Shown here: one piece after another, positions 1-5,646 of the stretch
How positions within the stretch are numbered: the first letter of the stretch is position 1
Layout: the number at the start of each line of letters is the position of its first letter
Assembly: GCA_902826505.1 (NCBI GenBank)
Contig: CADEFG010000323.1
Span: forward strand, 1-6,281
Source of the DNA: an uncultured Acidobacteriota bacterium
GTDB taxonomy: Bacteria; Acidobacteriota; Blastocatellia; Pyrinomonadales; Pyrinomonadaceae
Direction of reading: 5' to 3'
Length of the DNA: 6,281 nt
Translations under genes and position numbers: made by a program
The notes under the pieces: generated by a model
The model's database searches: none
Told to the model about the DNA's origin: nothing
Seen by the model: the letters and a program-made list of their open reading frames with translations, nothing else

Positions 1-1136
1 AAAACGCCGAAGGTTTTATTGTTAGGGATAAATCCGTAGAGATTTTTCCAATCGAGACTTTTCGAGTCTTCAAATTCGGGGAAATTTTTTCGCCAGAAAA
101 ACTCGCGCACTTCGGTCGTTTTGCTTTTGACGACCTTGCCCGTGAAATCGAAATCGTGCGTCGGATGCAAAAACGCGCCGCCGCCGCCCGCCGTTATTTT
201 TTGAAACTGCCCGTCTTCGGTCGCAAATCTCCGGTAATGATGCAGATCGCCCGCGAGATAAAGCCGGACTTCAACCTGATGTTCTTCCAAGATCTTTTCG
301 AGCTTTTCGATGCTTTTTTCCTTTTTCTCGAATTTATCGGTCAAACCTTTATATTTCAAAGCCTTGCCCCAAAAAGGCTCGGGCACGCAGACGATGACCT
401 TGTCGCCGGCTTCCATTTGTTCGACGATCCGCTCGAAATATTTTAACTGCGGCACGTCGATGCTGTGCTGAAGCTGGAGGTCAATTCCCAGCAGCCACCA
501 TTTTTGCGGAAGTTTGAGCGCGAAATAACTGCGTTTCTGGCGCGTTCGCCAGTGATCGGCAAAGAGTCTTTTATTAAAGATATGCGTGAAAAATAATTTC
601 TGAAACGAAACCAGACTGTCATACCAATCGTGATTTCCCGGCAAGGCGTAAACGTGCGGCTGTTTTTCCAGTTCTTCGGCGCCGTCGCTGATTTTGCCGA
701 CGGTTTCAAACGCCGTTCGATACGGTTTGATGAGACGTTTTTCGTATTCTTCGACGTTCGCCGTCGGATAGACGCCGTCGCCGCCGAAAATCAGAATTTC
801 GCCGCGTTTGAGCGGTTTGCCCGAAACGTCGATGCTCTGCCGCGCGAGACTGTAGGCGATCGAATAGGTCGGATTCCAACCGTCGCCGACATCCGAAACG
901 TAATCGATCCAAATTTCTTTCCGTTCCGTTCCGGAAGCCTTGAAATCGTAGCCGTCGCTCGTTAGTTCGTGCGTGTAGTCAAAAAAAGTTCGGTCGGTTG
1001 CCGCCGTGATCAAACGCGGGTCGGCATTTTCGCCGATGATCGTCGAGATCGCCGTCTTTTTTGCCGTGTCTAAAAGCTGGAGCGGATCATACCAATCCGT
1101 CATTTTGGTCATTTCGCCGGATGAATGGTTTTCCAT
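1..1136 (-). CDS. Calcineurin-like metallophosphoesterase, partial (3' end outside window)
   Basis: The minus strand is open from an ATG at 1136 to the window edge, giving 378 codons with no stop. Metallophosphoesterase landmarks appear in order: SDVGDGW (residues 81-87), FGGDGVYP (117-124), PGNHDWY (166-172), VPEPFW (251-256), AGDLHHY (295-301), then AGGGGAFLHPTH (316-327). From family knowledge these correspond to the metal-binding motifs of the calcineurin-like fold, which usually hydrolyses phosphoesters with two metals; the substrate is unknown. The pattern matches a subfamily of long, otherwise uncharacterised bacterial phosphoesterases. Several usual His ligands differ: DxH appears as D82-V-G84, the mid-protein His motif as P-E-P, and GHxH as G-D-L-H. 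No signal peptide or membrane segment is visible in this part. The start is supported by GAGGTG 8 nt upstream. The family is confident; activity and C-terminal extent are not known. Confidence 0.9.
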   Translation of the reverse strand, partial: MENHSSGEMTKMTDWYDPLQLLDTAKKTAISTIIGENADPRLITAATDRTFFDYTHELTSDGYDFKASGTERKEIWIDYVSDVGDGWNPTYSIAYSLARQSIDVSGKPLKRGEILIFGGDGVYPTANVEEYEKRLIKPYRTAFETVGKISDGAEELEKQPHVYALPGNHDWYDSLVSFQKLFFTHIFNKRLFADHWRTRQKRSYFALKLPQKWWLLGIDLQLQHSIDVPQLKYFERIVEQMEAGDKVIVCVPEPFWGKALKYKGLTDKFEKKEKSIEKLEKILEEHQVEVRLYLAGDLHHYRRFATEDGQFQKITAGGGGAFLHPTHDFDFTGKVVKSKTTEVREFFWRKNFPEFEDSKSLDWKNLYGFIPNNKTFGV

Positions 1137-1144
1137 ATTTTGAG

Positions 1145-1150
1145 CACCTC
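1145..1150 (-). promoter_or_regulatory. Ribosome binding site of the metallophosphoesterase
   Basis: GAGGTG on the minus strand lies 8 nt before the ATG at 1136. It fixes the start of a gene whose stop is outside the window. Confidence 0.75.
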
Positions 1151-1224
1151 GGATTTAGAGTAAGAAATATTTGGAAACAACGGGCAGTTTTGCCGTTTTT
1201 AGAATCAAACAATTATCGAAAAGG

Positions 1225-1255
1225 ATTATAAAATGGTCTGGAAACGAACCGTTTC
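1225..1255 (-). promoter_or_regulatory. Candidate promoter -10 with overlapping dyad, upstream of the metallophosphoesterase
   Basis: A perfect TATAAT on the minus strand (1230-1225) would start transcription near 1218, leaving a leader of about 80 nt before the ATG at 1136. No good TTGACA-like box lies 16-18 nt upstream. That region instead carries a perfect 6-bp inverted repeat, GAAACG-3 nt-CGTTTC (1241-1255), which also overlaps the stop of the small ORF. A dyad in the -35 zone could be an operator, or simply a small RNA hairpin. Position and the exact -10 are seen; function is inferred. Confidence 0.35.
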
Positions 1256-1379
1256 AGATAGATTTTGACTTATGCCGCCGGTGATCTTTTAACAGAAACG
1301 ACTTGCCGCGAGCCGCAAAAATGCGAAATTTGCCTATAAAAGAAACCGAGAGCAAAAGAAACCGGGAATGTTTCTTCAT
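1254..1379 (-). CDS. Small ORF (41 aa), signal-peptide-like start then basic tail; possibly a decayed gene start
   Basis: Starting at the ATG at 1379, 41 codons run to a TGA at 1256-1254. The start MKKHSRFLLLSVSFIG has a positively charged n-region and a hydrophobic core, as in a signal peptide. The rest is very basic (about 11 Lys/Arg in the last 25 residues) and ends in KSKSI. AAAGGAGG lies 9 nt upstream, and a -35/-10 pair is found about 50-75 nt upstream, so translation initiation looks genuine. An 11-bp direct repeat (1338-1348 and 1354-1364) codes for part of the hydrophobic core. I recognise no family. It may be a real small secreted or membrane-active peptide, a leader peptide for the downstream phosphoesterase (117-nt gap), or the surviving 5' end of a lost secreted protein. 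The initiation signals are strong; that the peptide itself matters is uncertain. Confidence 0.45.
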   Translation of the reverse strand: MKKHSRFLLLSVSFIGKFRIFAARGKSFLLKDHRRHKSKSI

Positions 1380-1388
1380 TGGTTGAAG

Positions 1389-1396
1389 CCTCCTTT
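1389..1396 (-). promoter_or_regulatory. Perfect Shine-Dalgarno of the small ORF
   Basis: AAAGGAGG on the minus strand, 9 nt before the ATG at 1379. It is the strongest ribosome site in the window and the main reason for calling the small ORF. Confidence 0.65.
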
Positions 1397-1427
1397 ATCG
1401 AACTTAAGCCAAGCGTGAACGTCAATC

Positions 1428-1456
1428 ATCCTATATCTTTTCGGTGCAAATTTCAA
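1428..1456 (-). promoter_or_regulatory. Candidate sigma-70-type promoter of the small ORF
   Basis: On the minus strand a TTGAAA -35 (1456-1451) is followed after exactly 17 nt by TAGGAT (1433-1428), a 4/6 match to TATAAT that keeps the important first two and last two bases. Transcription would start near 1420 and give a leader of about 40 nt carrying the Shine-Dalgarno. It lies after the DUF1203 terminator, so it begins a new transcription unit. Confidence 0.45.
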
Positions 1457-1512
1457 GTTTTTTAAATTCCGCAGTTTCTTATATTTGGCAGGAAAAATTT
1501 AAGGACGAACGC

Positions 1513-1544
1513 AAAAAACCGGCGGTAATTTCATCCGCCGGTTT
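1513..1544 (-). terminator. Intrinsic terminator of the ada-DUF1203 unit
   Basis: A perfect 10-bp inverted repeat (arms 1516-1525 and 1535-1544, core CCGGCGG/CCGCCGG, 9-nt loop) is followed on the minus strand by TTTTTT (1518-1513). It begins 33 nt after the DUF1203 stop. On the plus strand no U-tract follows, so it acts in the minus direction only. Confidence 0.85.
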
Positions 1545-1576
1545 GAGAGAATAAACGATTTTGACGCGCGGTCGTT

Positions 1577-2038
1577 TTAATTTCGCTCGATCCGGGCGAC
1601 GAAACAACCGGCTTCGGCGTTGCGGATATTGATATAATTCACCCCGCTTAAACCAAAAATCTCCGCGATTTGATCTTCGAAGTTTTCCCTGCTCATCGGT
1701 TCTCTTTTGACGAGCTCGCTTTCTGCGGCGAAACCCTCGAAAAGCAGCGGCAGATCGATCAATTCGGGCGGAAAACCGTTCCCGTCAAATGGACGGCATT
1801 CGCTTTTATGGATAAAAACCGGGCTCGGATTCGGCAAGTTCGAAAGCCCCGCAAACGCGTTGTAGGTAAAAAGAATTCGCTCATCTTCGCCGACGATCAG
1901 TTTTCTTAAACATTGGCGACACGGACCGTAACCCGTCGCGACGGCGACCGAAGCCGGGTGCCGATACTGCGGCGAAATCATTTCTGCGCGCACACTCCGG
2001 GCAATCTCCGACGAAAGCGGAACGACTTTGTAATTCAT
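1577..2038 (-). CDS. DUF1203 domain protein
   Basis: A 153-residue protein with the layout I associate with the DUF1203 family: PCRQCLR (39-45), GEDERILFTYNAF, PVFIHKSECRPF (73-84), FPPELIDLPLL, and a C-terminal RNAEAGCF (140-147). The conserved Cys/His set is C40, C43, H77, C81 and C145, which could bind a metal or act in redox chemistry; the family has no established function that I know of. The frame extends 13 codons upstream to an ATG at 2077, but the start at 2038 is preferred because AGGAGA precedes it by about 6 nt and the family motif begins soon after. Length is normal for the family. It lies 92 nt after ada on the same strand with no clear terminator between, and a terminator follows it, so it is probably co-transcribed with ada. 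No signal peptide or membrane segment; likely cytoplasmic. Confidence 0.85.
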   Translation of the reverse strand: MNYKVVPLSSEIARSVRAEMISPQYRHPASVAVATGYGPCRQCLRKLIVGEDERILFTYNAFAGLSNLPNPSPVFIHKSECRPFDGNGFPPELIDLPLLFEGFAAESELVKREPMSRENFEDQIAEIFGLSGVNYINIRNAEAGCFVARIERN

Positions 2039-2044
2039 AAATTT

Positions 2045-2050
2045 TCTCCT
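2045..2050 (-). promoter_or_regulatory. Ribosome binding site deciding the DUF1203 start
   Basis: AGGAGA on the minus strand, 6 nt before the ATG at 2038; it selects this start over the upstream ATG at 2077. A small hairpin (5-bp arms CTGAT/ATCAG, 2049-2062) overlaps its first two bases and could slightly limit access. Confidence 0.7.
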
Positions 2051-2067
2051 GATTTTTATCAGATTTT

Positions 2068-2124
2068 TGCCCGCCAAAGAATCATCAAAGAAAAATCTTT
2101 TTCATTCGCGCTCTTTCGCGGGCA
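2068..2124 (-). other. Long imperfect hairpin between ada and DUF1203
   Basis: TGCCCGC (2068-2074) pairs perfectly with GCGGGCA (2118-2124). After one mismatch five more pairs follow (2076-2080 with 2112-2116), then a G-U on the minus transcript. The arms enclose AAAGA/TCTTT, another short palindrome (2087-2100). On the minus strand the structure is followed by AAAAATC rather than a U-tract, so it is not a standard terminator. A role in mRNA processing, stability or partial attenuation between the two genes is possible. Confidence 0.4.
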
Positions 2125-2130
2125 GACAGA

Positions 2131-3162
2131 TTATTGTTTTTCTTTTTCCAAAATCGCTTTTTTGCGCTCGACGCCCCAGCGATAACCGCTCAGCTCGCCG
2201 CTGCCGCGGACGACGCGGTGACACGGAATAACGAGCGCGACGCGGTTCGACGCGCAAGCCGTCGCGACCGCGCGCACCGCATTTTTATTGCCGAGCCTTT
2301 CGGCGACCGTCTGGTAAGAAACCGTTTCGCCGTAAGGAATTTTTCGGAGCGCGTCCCAAACACGCATCTGAAAAGCCGTCGCCTGCAAATCCGTCGGCAG
2401 ATCGAGCGTTTTGTTCGTGCCTTTGAGATTTGCCAGGATCGCTTCGATATAATCTTTGAGATTCGCGTTGTTTTCCGCAATCTCCGCTTTTGAATATTCC
2501 TTCGAGAGATTTTCCCTGAGTGTTTTTTCGTCGTCGCCGAACATCACGGCACAAACGCCTTTCGAGGTTCGCGCAACGAGTAATTTTCCCAGCTCGCAAT
2601 CGGTGATCGTGTAATTGATCTTCATATTTTTACCCTTTTTAGCGTAAGTTTTCGGTGTCATTCCGAGCTTTTCCGAGACATTTTCGTAAAGCCGGCTTGA
2701 CGAACCGAAACCCGACTCATAGATCGCGCCGGTCACGTCCGTGCCCTTTTTGAGCTCGCCCTTAAACTTTTCGAGCCGCTTTATTTCAGCGAATTTTTTC
2801 GGCGAAACGCCGATGATTGCCTTGAAAGTTTTCTGCAAATGCGTCGCGCTGACCTTTAACTCACCGCTCAGCTCTTCGAGCGAAATTTGTTCTTCCGCGC
2901 CGAGCAATTCCGCCGCCCGCAGAACGGTTTCCATTTGCGGATTGCCTTTCGCGCTTTGCGGCTGGCAGCGCAAACAAGCGCGAAAACCTTTTTGTTCGGC
3001 TTTGCTGAAATCGTCAAAAAACTGCACGTTTTCGCGTTTCGGAAGTTTTGACGCGCACGACGGTTTACAGTAAATGCCGGTCGAGCTCACGCCGTAAACA
3101 AACGCGCCGTTAAATCGCGCATCGTTATTTTGAATCGCTTGCCAGTAGATTTCCGTTTCCAT
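2131..3162 (-). CDS. ada: Ada: bifunctional methylated-DNA repair protein and transcription activator
   Basis: A 343-residue protein with the complete Ada architecture. Residues 1-75 form the zinc-binding N-domain with C32, C36, C63 and C66; C32 (in GIYCKPSC) corresponds to the Cys that takes a methyl group from DNA phosphotriesters in E. coli Ada. Residues about 78-175 are an AraC-type double helix-turn-helix with the typical IYESGFGSSSRLYENV and LGMTPKTY signatures. Residues about 183-343 are the O6-methylguanine-DNA methyltransferase domain with VIPCHRVV (C314 the acceptor) and SGYRWGVERK. Each methyl transfer uses up the protein; methylation of the N-domain turns it into an activator of its own gene and others. 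Length is close to E. coli Ada (about 354). The start is the first ATG, whose METEIYWQAI matches the usual N-terminus. No Shine-Dalgarno precedes it, and a -10 box 7 nt upstream suggests a leaderless mRNA. It is divergent from pgi and probably heads an operon with DUF1203. Identification is very secure. Confidence 0.97.
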   Translation of the reverse strand: METEIYWQAIQNNDARFNGAFVYGVSSTGIYCKPSCASKLPKRENVQFFDDFSKAEQKGFRACLRCQPQSAKGNPQMETVLRAAELLGAEEQISLEELSGELKVSATHLQKTFKAIIGVSPKKFAEIKRLEKFKGELKKGTDVTGAIYESGFGSSSRLYENVSEKLGMTPKTYAKKGKNMKINYTITDCELGKLLVARTSKGVCAVMFGDDEKTLRENLSKEYSKAEIAENNANLKDYIEAILANLKGTNKTLDLPTDLQATAFQMRVWDALRKIPYGETVSYQTVAERLGNKNAVRAVATACASNRVALVIPCHRVVRGSGELSGYRWGVERKKAILEKEKQ

Positions 3163-3169
3163 ATTTGTA

Positions 3170-3175
3170 ATTTTA
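3170..3175 (-). promoter_or_regulatory. Candidate -10 of ada, leaderless position
   Basis: TAAAAT on the minus strand (5/6 to TATAAT) ends 7 nt before the ada ATG, so transcription would begin at or one base before the start codon. No recognisable -35 is present 16-18 nt upstream, which is typical of activator-dependent promoters. Confidence 0.5.
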
Positions 3176-3206
3176 TTTGATGCCGAATCTTAAATCTATC
3201 CGAAAA

Positions 3207-3219
3207 TTGCTTTGTAATT
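3207..3219 (-). promoter_or_regulatory. Candidate Ada box upstream of ada
   Basis: AATTACAAAGCAA on the minus strand fits the AAT-N6-GCAA arrangement described for E. coli Ada binding sites. Relative to the inferred start near 3163 it covers about -44 to -56, the place where an activator can replace a weak -35. The fit is exact but the motif is short (seven defined bases) and the region is AT-rich, so chance is possible. Species specificity of Ada boxes is also poorly known. Confidence 0.45.
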
Positions 3220-3240
3220 TTTTGAGACATAAAAATTTTT

Positions 3241-3307
3241 TCTTGGCGACTTGGCGTCTTTGCGGGAAATATTTTTTTTCTCCCGCAAAGACGCCAAGTC
3301 GCCAAGA
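3241..3307. repeat. 67-bp element: perfect 27-bp inverted repeat with 8-nt phased arms
   Basis: Arms 3241-3267 and 3281-3307 are exact reverse complements over 27 bp, around a 13-nt T-rich loop (3268-3280, with eight T in a row). Each arm is made of three related 8-mers: CTTGGCGA, CTTGGCGT and CTTTGCGG. It lies between two divergent gene starts, so terminating a transcript is not its obvious job. The form suggests a dispersed REP/MITE-like intergenic element; one copy alone cannot prove that. No coding frame is claimed here. Confidence 0.8.
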
Positions 3308-3370
3308 GCAACGAAATTTTGCCGCTTGAATTACAAAATCTTCGTGAGACAATTATTTTTTCCCGCGCTG

Positions 3371-3379
3371 TGGTAAATT
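3371..3379 (+). promoter_or_regulatory. Candidate extended -10 of pgi, leaderless position
   Basis: TGG followed by TAAATT forms an extended -10 (TGn plus a 4/6 match). It ends 6 nt before the pgi ATG at 3386, so the start site would fall on the A of the ATG. No Shine-Dalgarno lies upstream. The -35 position (about 3351-3356) is poor, which an extended -10 can offset. Confidence 0.4.
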
Positions 3380-3385
3380 ATTTTT

Positions 3386-5080
3386 ATGCTAAATTCTTTA
3401 ACTTATTCATTGCCCGAAAAACTGGAAACCGCCGTTCGCTCAACGTTTGAAGAATGGCAAAGCGAAGATAAAATCAGCCGCATCTGGAAAAAAGACGCGA
3501 GCGTTTGGACCAACGCGGACGAAGCAAAATGGCTCGGCTGGCTCGCGTCGGTCGAAGCCGAGCTCGGGAAAATCCAGGAATACAAGGATTTCGCCGCCGA
3601 TCTGAAAAGCGCCGGTTTCACGGACGTTCTGCTGATGGGCATGGGCGGATCGAGTCTCTGTCCCGAAGTTCTCTCGATCACCTTCGGCGCGCCGAATTTT
3701 CACGTTCTCGATTCGACCGTTCCGGCGCAGATCAAAACGCTCGAAGAGAAATTGAATCTCGAAAAGACGCTTTTTATCGTCGCCAGCAAATCCGGTTCGA
3801 CGCTTGAACCGAATTGTTTCAAACAATATTTCTTTGAAAAATTATCGCAGACCGTCGGCAAAGAACAGGCAGGCAAACAATTCGTCGCGATCACCGACCC
3901 GCATTCGAAAATGCACGGTACCGCCGAGTCGGACGGTTTTCGCAAGATCTTTTTCGGCAACCCGGAGATCGGCGGCAGATTTTCCGCGCTTTCGCCCTTC
4001 GGAATCGCGGCGGGCGCGGCGATGGGTTTGGAGACGGAAGATTTCCTAAACCGCGCCGCAGAAATGGTCGCGGCGTGCCGGATCGAAAATCCGCAAGAAA
4101 ACGCGGGCGCACTGCTGGGAACGATCTTAGGCGTTTGCCAGACCCATAAAATCGACAAACTGACGATCTTGACATCGCCCGAAATTTACGATCTGGGCGC
4201 GTGGCTCGAACAATTGATCGCCGAAAGCACGGGCAAACAGGACATTTCGATCATTCCGGTTGACCGCGAACCGCTTTTATCGGTTGATGATTACAGCGAC
4301 GACCGGACGTTTGTTTATTTGAAACTGAAAGATTCAAACGAAAACGGTTTGAGCGAAAAAATCGATGCGCTCGCTTCGAACGGTCGTCCGGTCGTCAAGA
4401 TCGAGCTTGCCGCGAAAGAAAATCTCGGACAGGAATTTTTTCGCTGGGAATTTGCGACCGCCGTCGCCGGCGCGATCATGCGGATCAATCCGTTTAACCA
4501 ACCCGATGTCGAAGCGGCAAAGATCGAAGCCAAAAAGATCACCGAAGAATACGAACAGACGGGCGAATTGCCTGCCGAGTCGCCGTTTTTTGAAGCGAAC
4601 GGCATCAAGCTTTTTACGAGCGAAGAATACGCGAAAAATTTGGAAAAACGCGTTGACGGCGAAAAATCGCTGCAAAAATATCTCGCGTCGCACATCGTTC
4701 ATCTACAGGAAAACGATTATTTCGCGCTCCTCGCCTATATCGAAATGAACGCCGAACACGAAAAACTTCTGCAAAAAATTCGTGAAAAGGTTTTGCTGCA
4801 GGAACTGACGGCGACTTGCCTGGGTTTCGGTCCGCGTTTTCTGCACTCGACCGGGCAAGCTTACAAAGGCGGCGCGAACAACGGCGTTTTTCTGCAAATC
4901 ACTGCGGACGACGCGGAAGATTTCGACGTGCCCGGTCAAAAATACACGTTCGGCGTCGTCAAAGCGGCACAGGCGCGCGGCGATTTTCAGGTTTTGCTCG
5001 ATCACAAACGCCGCGCCCTGCGCGTGCATCTCGGCGCGGGCGTCAAAAGCGGTTTGGAACAGCTTTTATCGCTGATATAA
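3386..5080 (+). CDS. pgi: Glucose-6-phosphate isomerase, stand-alone form of the transaldolase-fused type
   Basis: A 564-residue enzyme that interconverts glucose 6-phosphate and fructose 6-phosphate in glycolysis/gluconeogenesis, in the cytoplasm. Two sugar-isomerase (SIS) domains are visible: LLMGMGGSSLCPEV (82-95) and the phosphate-binding ASKSGSTLEP (133-142) in the first; IGGRFSALSPFGI (195-207), the AESTGK segment (279-284) and RINPFNQPDVE (366-376) in the second. The C-terminal segment GFGPRFLHSTGQAYKGG (480-496) carries a His and a Lys in the place of the family's catalytic residues. The sequence resembles the C-terminal half of bifunctional transaldolase/phosphoglucose isomerase proteins rather than E. 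coli Pgi. No transaldolase domain precedes it: the start is in a divergent promoter region and the N-terminus (LPEKLETAVRSTFEEW) looks like the natural beginning of the isomerase part. It probably shares a transcript with the two genes downstream. Confidence 0.92.
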   Translation: MLNSLTYSLPEKLETAVRSTFEEWQSEDKISRIWKKDASVWTNADEAKWLGWLASVEAELGKIQEYKDFAADLKSAGFTDVLLMGMGGSSLCPEVLSITFGAPNFHVLDSTVPAQIKTLEEKLNLEKTLFIVASKSGSTLEPNCFKQYFFEKLSQTVGKEQAGKQFVAITDPHSKMHGTAESDGFRKIFFGNPEIGGRFSALSPFGIAAGAAMGLETEDFLNRAAEMVAACRIENPQENAGALLGTILGVCQTHKIDKLTILTSPEIYDLGAWLEQLIAESTGKQDISIIPVDREPLLSVDDYSDDRTFVYLKLKDSNENGLSEKIDALASNGRPVVKIELAAKENLGQEFFRWEFATAVAGAIMRINPFNQPDVEAAKIEAKKITEEYEQTGELPAESPFFEANGIKLFTSEEYAKNLEKRVDGEKSLQKYLASHIVHLQENDYFALLAYIEMNAEHEKLLQKIREKVLLQELTATCLGFGPRFLHSTGQAYKGGANNGVFLQITADDAEDFDVPGQKYTFGVVKAAQARGDFQVLLDHKRRALRVHLGAGVKSGLEQLLSLI

Positions 5081-5154
5081 ATAACTTTAAAGTTTCGAAA
5101 CAACGGGAAACTGCTTTGCAAAATTGACGATAACTATTTTGCGGGAAAGATTTT

Positions 5155-5610
5155 ATGGATGTAAATCGCACGCTCGAAGAAAGACTTTGGAAAATTACCA
5201 GACCGAATCCGCTCGAAAAAAACGAGTTTGTTGAAATAATCGATTATTTATTCGGGCGGCTCGGCGCTTATCTCGAGCAGCCGCTTGAAAAGATCGGCGA
5301 AGACTATGTGGACGAAGATGCTTTTTCCAGATCGTTTCGCGGCGCGATCCGTCCGACCGGCGCTTTTAAAATCACTTTTGTCGGCGTTCTCGGCATGGAA
5401 CCGATCGGCGACCGATTCGTGCCGCACACGAGCGCGAACTTATATTTATTCGGAGATCATCAGCGCCTGACCGCCGGACAAACCGACCGGTCATTTATTT
5501 ATCTGGAATACCGGAAAGACGCGGCGGGAAACGGAAACTGGTTTTCGGGCGGCTGGGAAATCGACGAATTCGACGAATATGAAAACATTACCGAAAGCGA
5601 ATTTAGATAG
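5155..5610 (+). CDS. Acidic protein of unknown function, 151 aa
   Basis: I recognise no family. The protein is complete, has no signal peptide, membrane segment or cysteine, and is clearly acidic (about 28 Asp/Glu to 17 Lys/Arg), with an acidic C-terminus (WEIDEFDEYENITESEF). The N-terminal third looks helical (EERLWKI, NEFVEIIDYLFGRLGAYLEQ); the middle (AFKITFVGVLG, ANLYLFG, SFIYLEYRK) alternates hydrophobic residues as beta strands do, suggesting an alpha/beta globular fold. It begins 74 nt after pgi and ends 36 nt before the next gene, all on one strand, so co-transcription is likely. The ATG at 5155 has only a weak GGGA upstream. Small acidic proteins beside nuclease toxins are often immunity proteins, and the next gene has a toxin-like domain. 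However, the usual order is toxin first, so this role is only a hypothesis. Confidence 0.8.
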   Translation: MDVNRTLEERLWKITRPNPLEKNEFVEIIDYLFGRLGAYLEQPLEKIGEDYVDEDAFSRSFRGAIRPTGAFKITFVGVLGMEPIGDRFVPHTSANLYLFGDHQRLTAGQTDRSFIYLEYRKDAAGNGNWFSGGWEIDEFDEYENITESEFR

Positions 5611-5635
5611 CTGACGTCATTTTTCAAAAATCAGC

Positions 5636-5640
5636 GAGGG
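5636..5640 (+). promoter_or_regulatory. Ribosome binding site of the right-edge gene
   Basis: GAGGG, 6 nt before the ATG at 5647, in the 36-nt gap after the acidic protein. It supports translation of the next gene from the shared transcript. Confidence 0.6.
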
Positions 5641-5646
5641 TAGTTT

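Larger units (their letters stand above)
1137..1576. other. 440-nt spacer between DUF1203 gene and metallophosphoesterase gene
   Basis: This gap holds no long reading frame on either strand. From right to left (minus-strand transcription order) it contains the DUF1203 terminator (1513-1544), a promoter (1428-1456), a 41-codon ORF with a perfect Shine-Dalgarno (1379-1254), a dyad and TATAAT box (1225-1255) and the metallophosphoesterase ribosome site (1145-1150). I saw nothing specific in 1151-1224 or in 1457-1512. Confidence 0.7.

Noticed and set aside
1183..1200. Plus-strand GGCA-TGCC hairpin followed by TTTTT as a terminator
   Set aside because: Only a 4-bp stem and no plus-strand gene ends here.
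2039..2077. Longer DUF1203 start at the ATG at 2077 (13 extra residues)
   Set aside because: The extension is basic and unlike the family start, lies partly in a hairpin region, and the ATG at 2038 has a proper Shine-Dalgarno.
3087..3311. Minus-strand 74-codon frame across the ada start and the palindrome
   Set aside because: It overlaps ada in another frame, contains a repeat arm and has no ribosome site; a shadow.
3223..3357. Direct repeat TGAGACA plus T-run on both sides of the palindromic element (3223 and 3345), as target-site duplication
   Set aside because: The copies are about 15-40 nt away from the arms rather than adjoining, and match only over 7 bp plus T-rich sequence.
5083..5101. 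Overlapping palindromes AACTTTAAAGTT and GTTTCGAAAC after pgi
   Set aside because: Short and AT-rich, no U-tract; compatible with chance in an intergenic gap, so neither terminator nor operator is claimed.
5124..5152. TTGACG as -35 of a separate promoter for the acidic protein
   Set aside because: No acceptable -10 appears 16-18 nt downstream; co-transcription with pgi is simpler.
5611..5634. CTGA...TCAG hairpin with TGACGTCA between the last two genes
   Set aside because: Pairing needs a 5-nt bulge and an impossibly small loop; the 8-bp palindrome alone is weak evidence.
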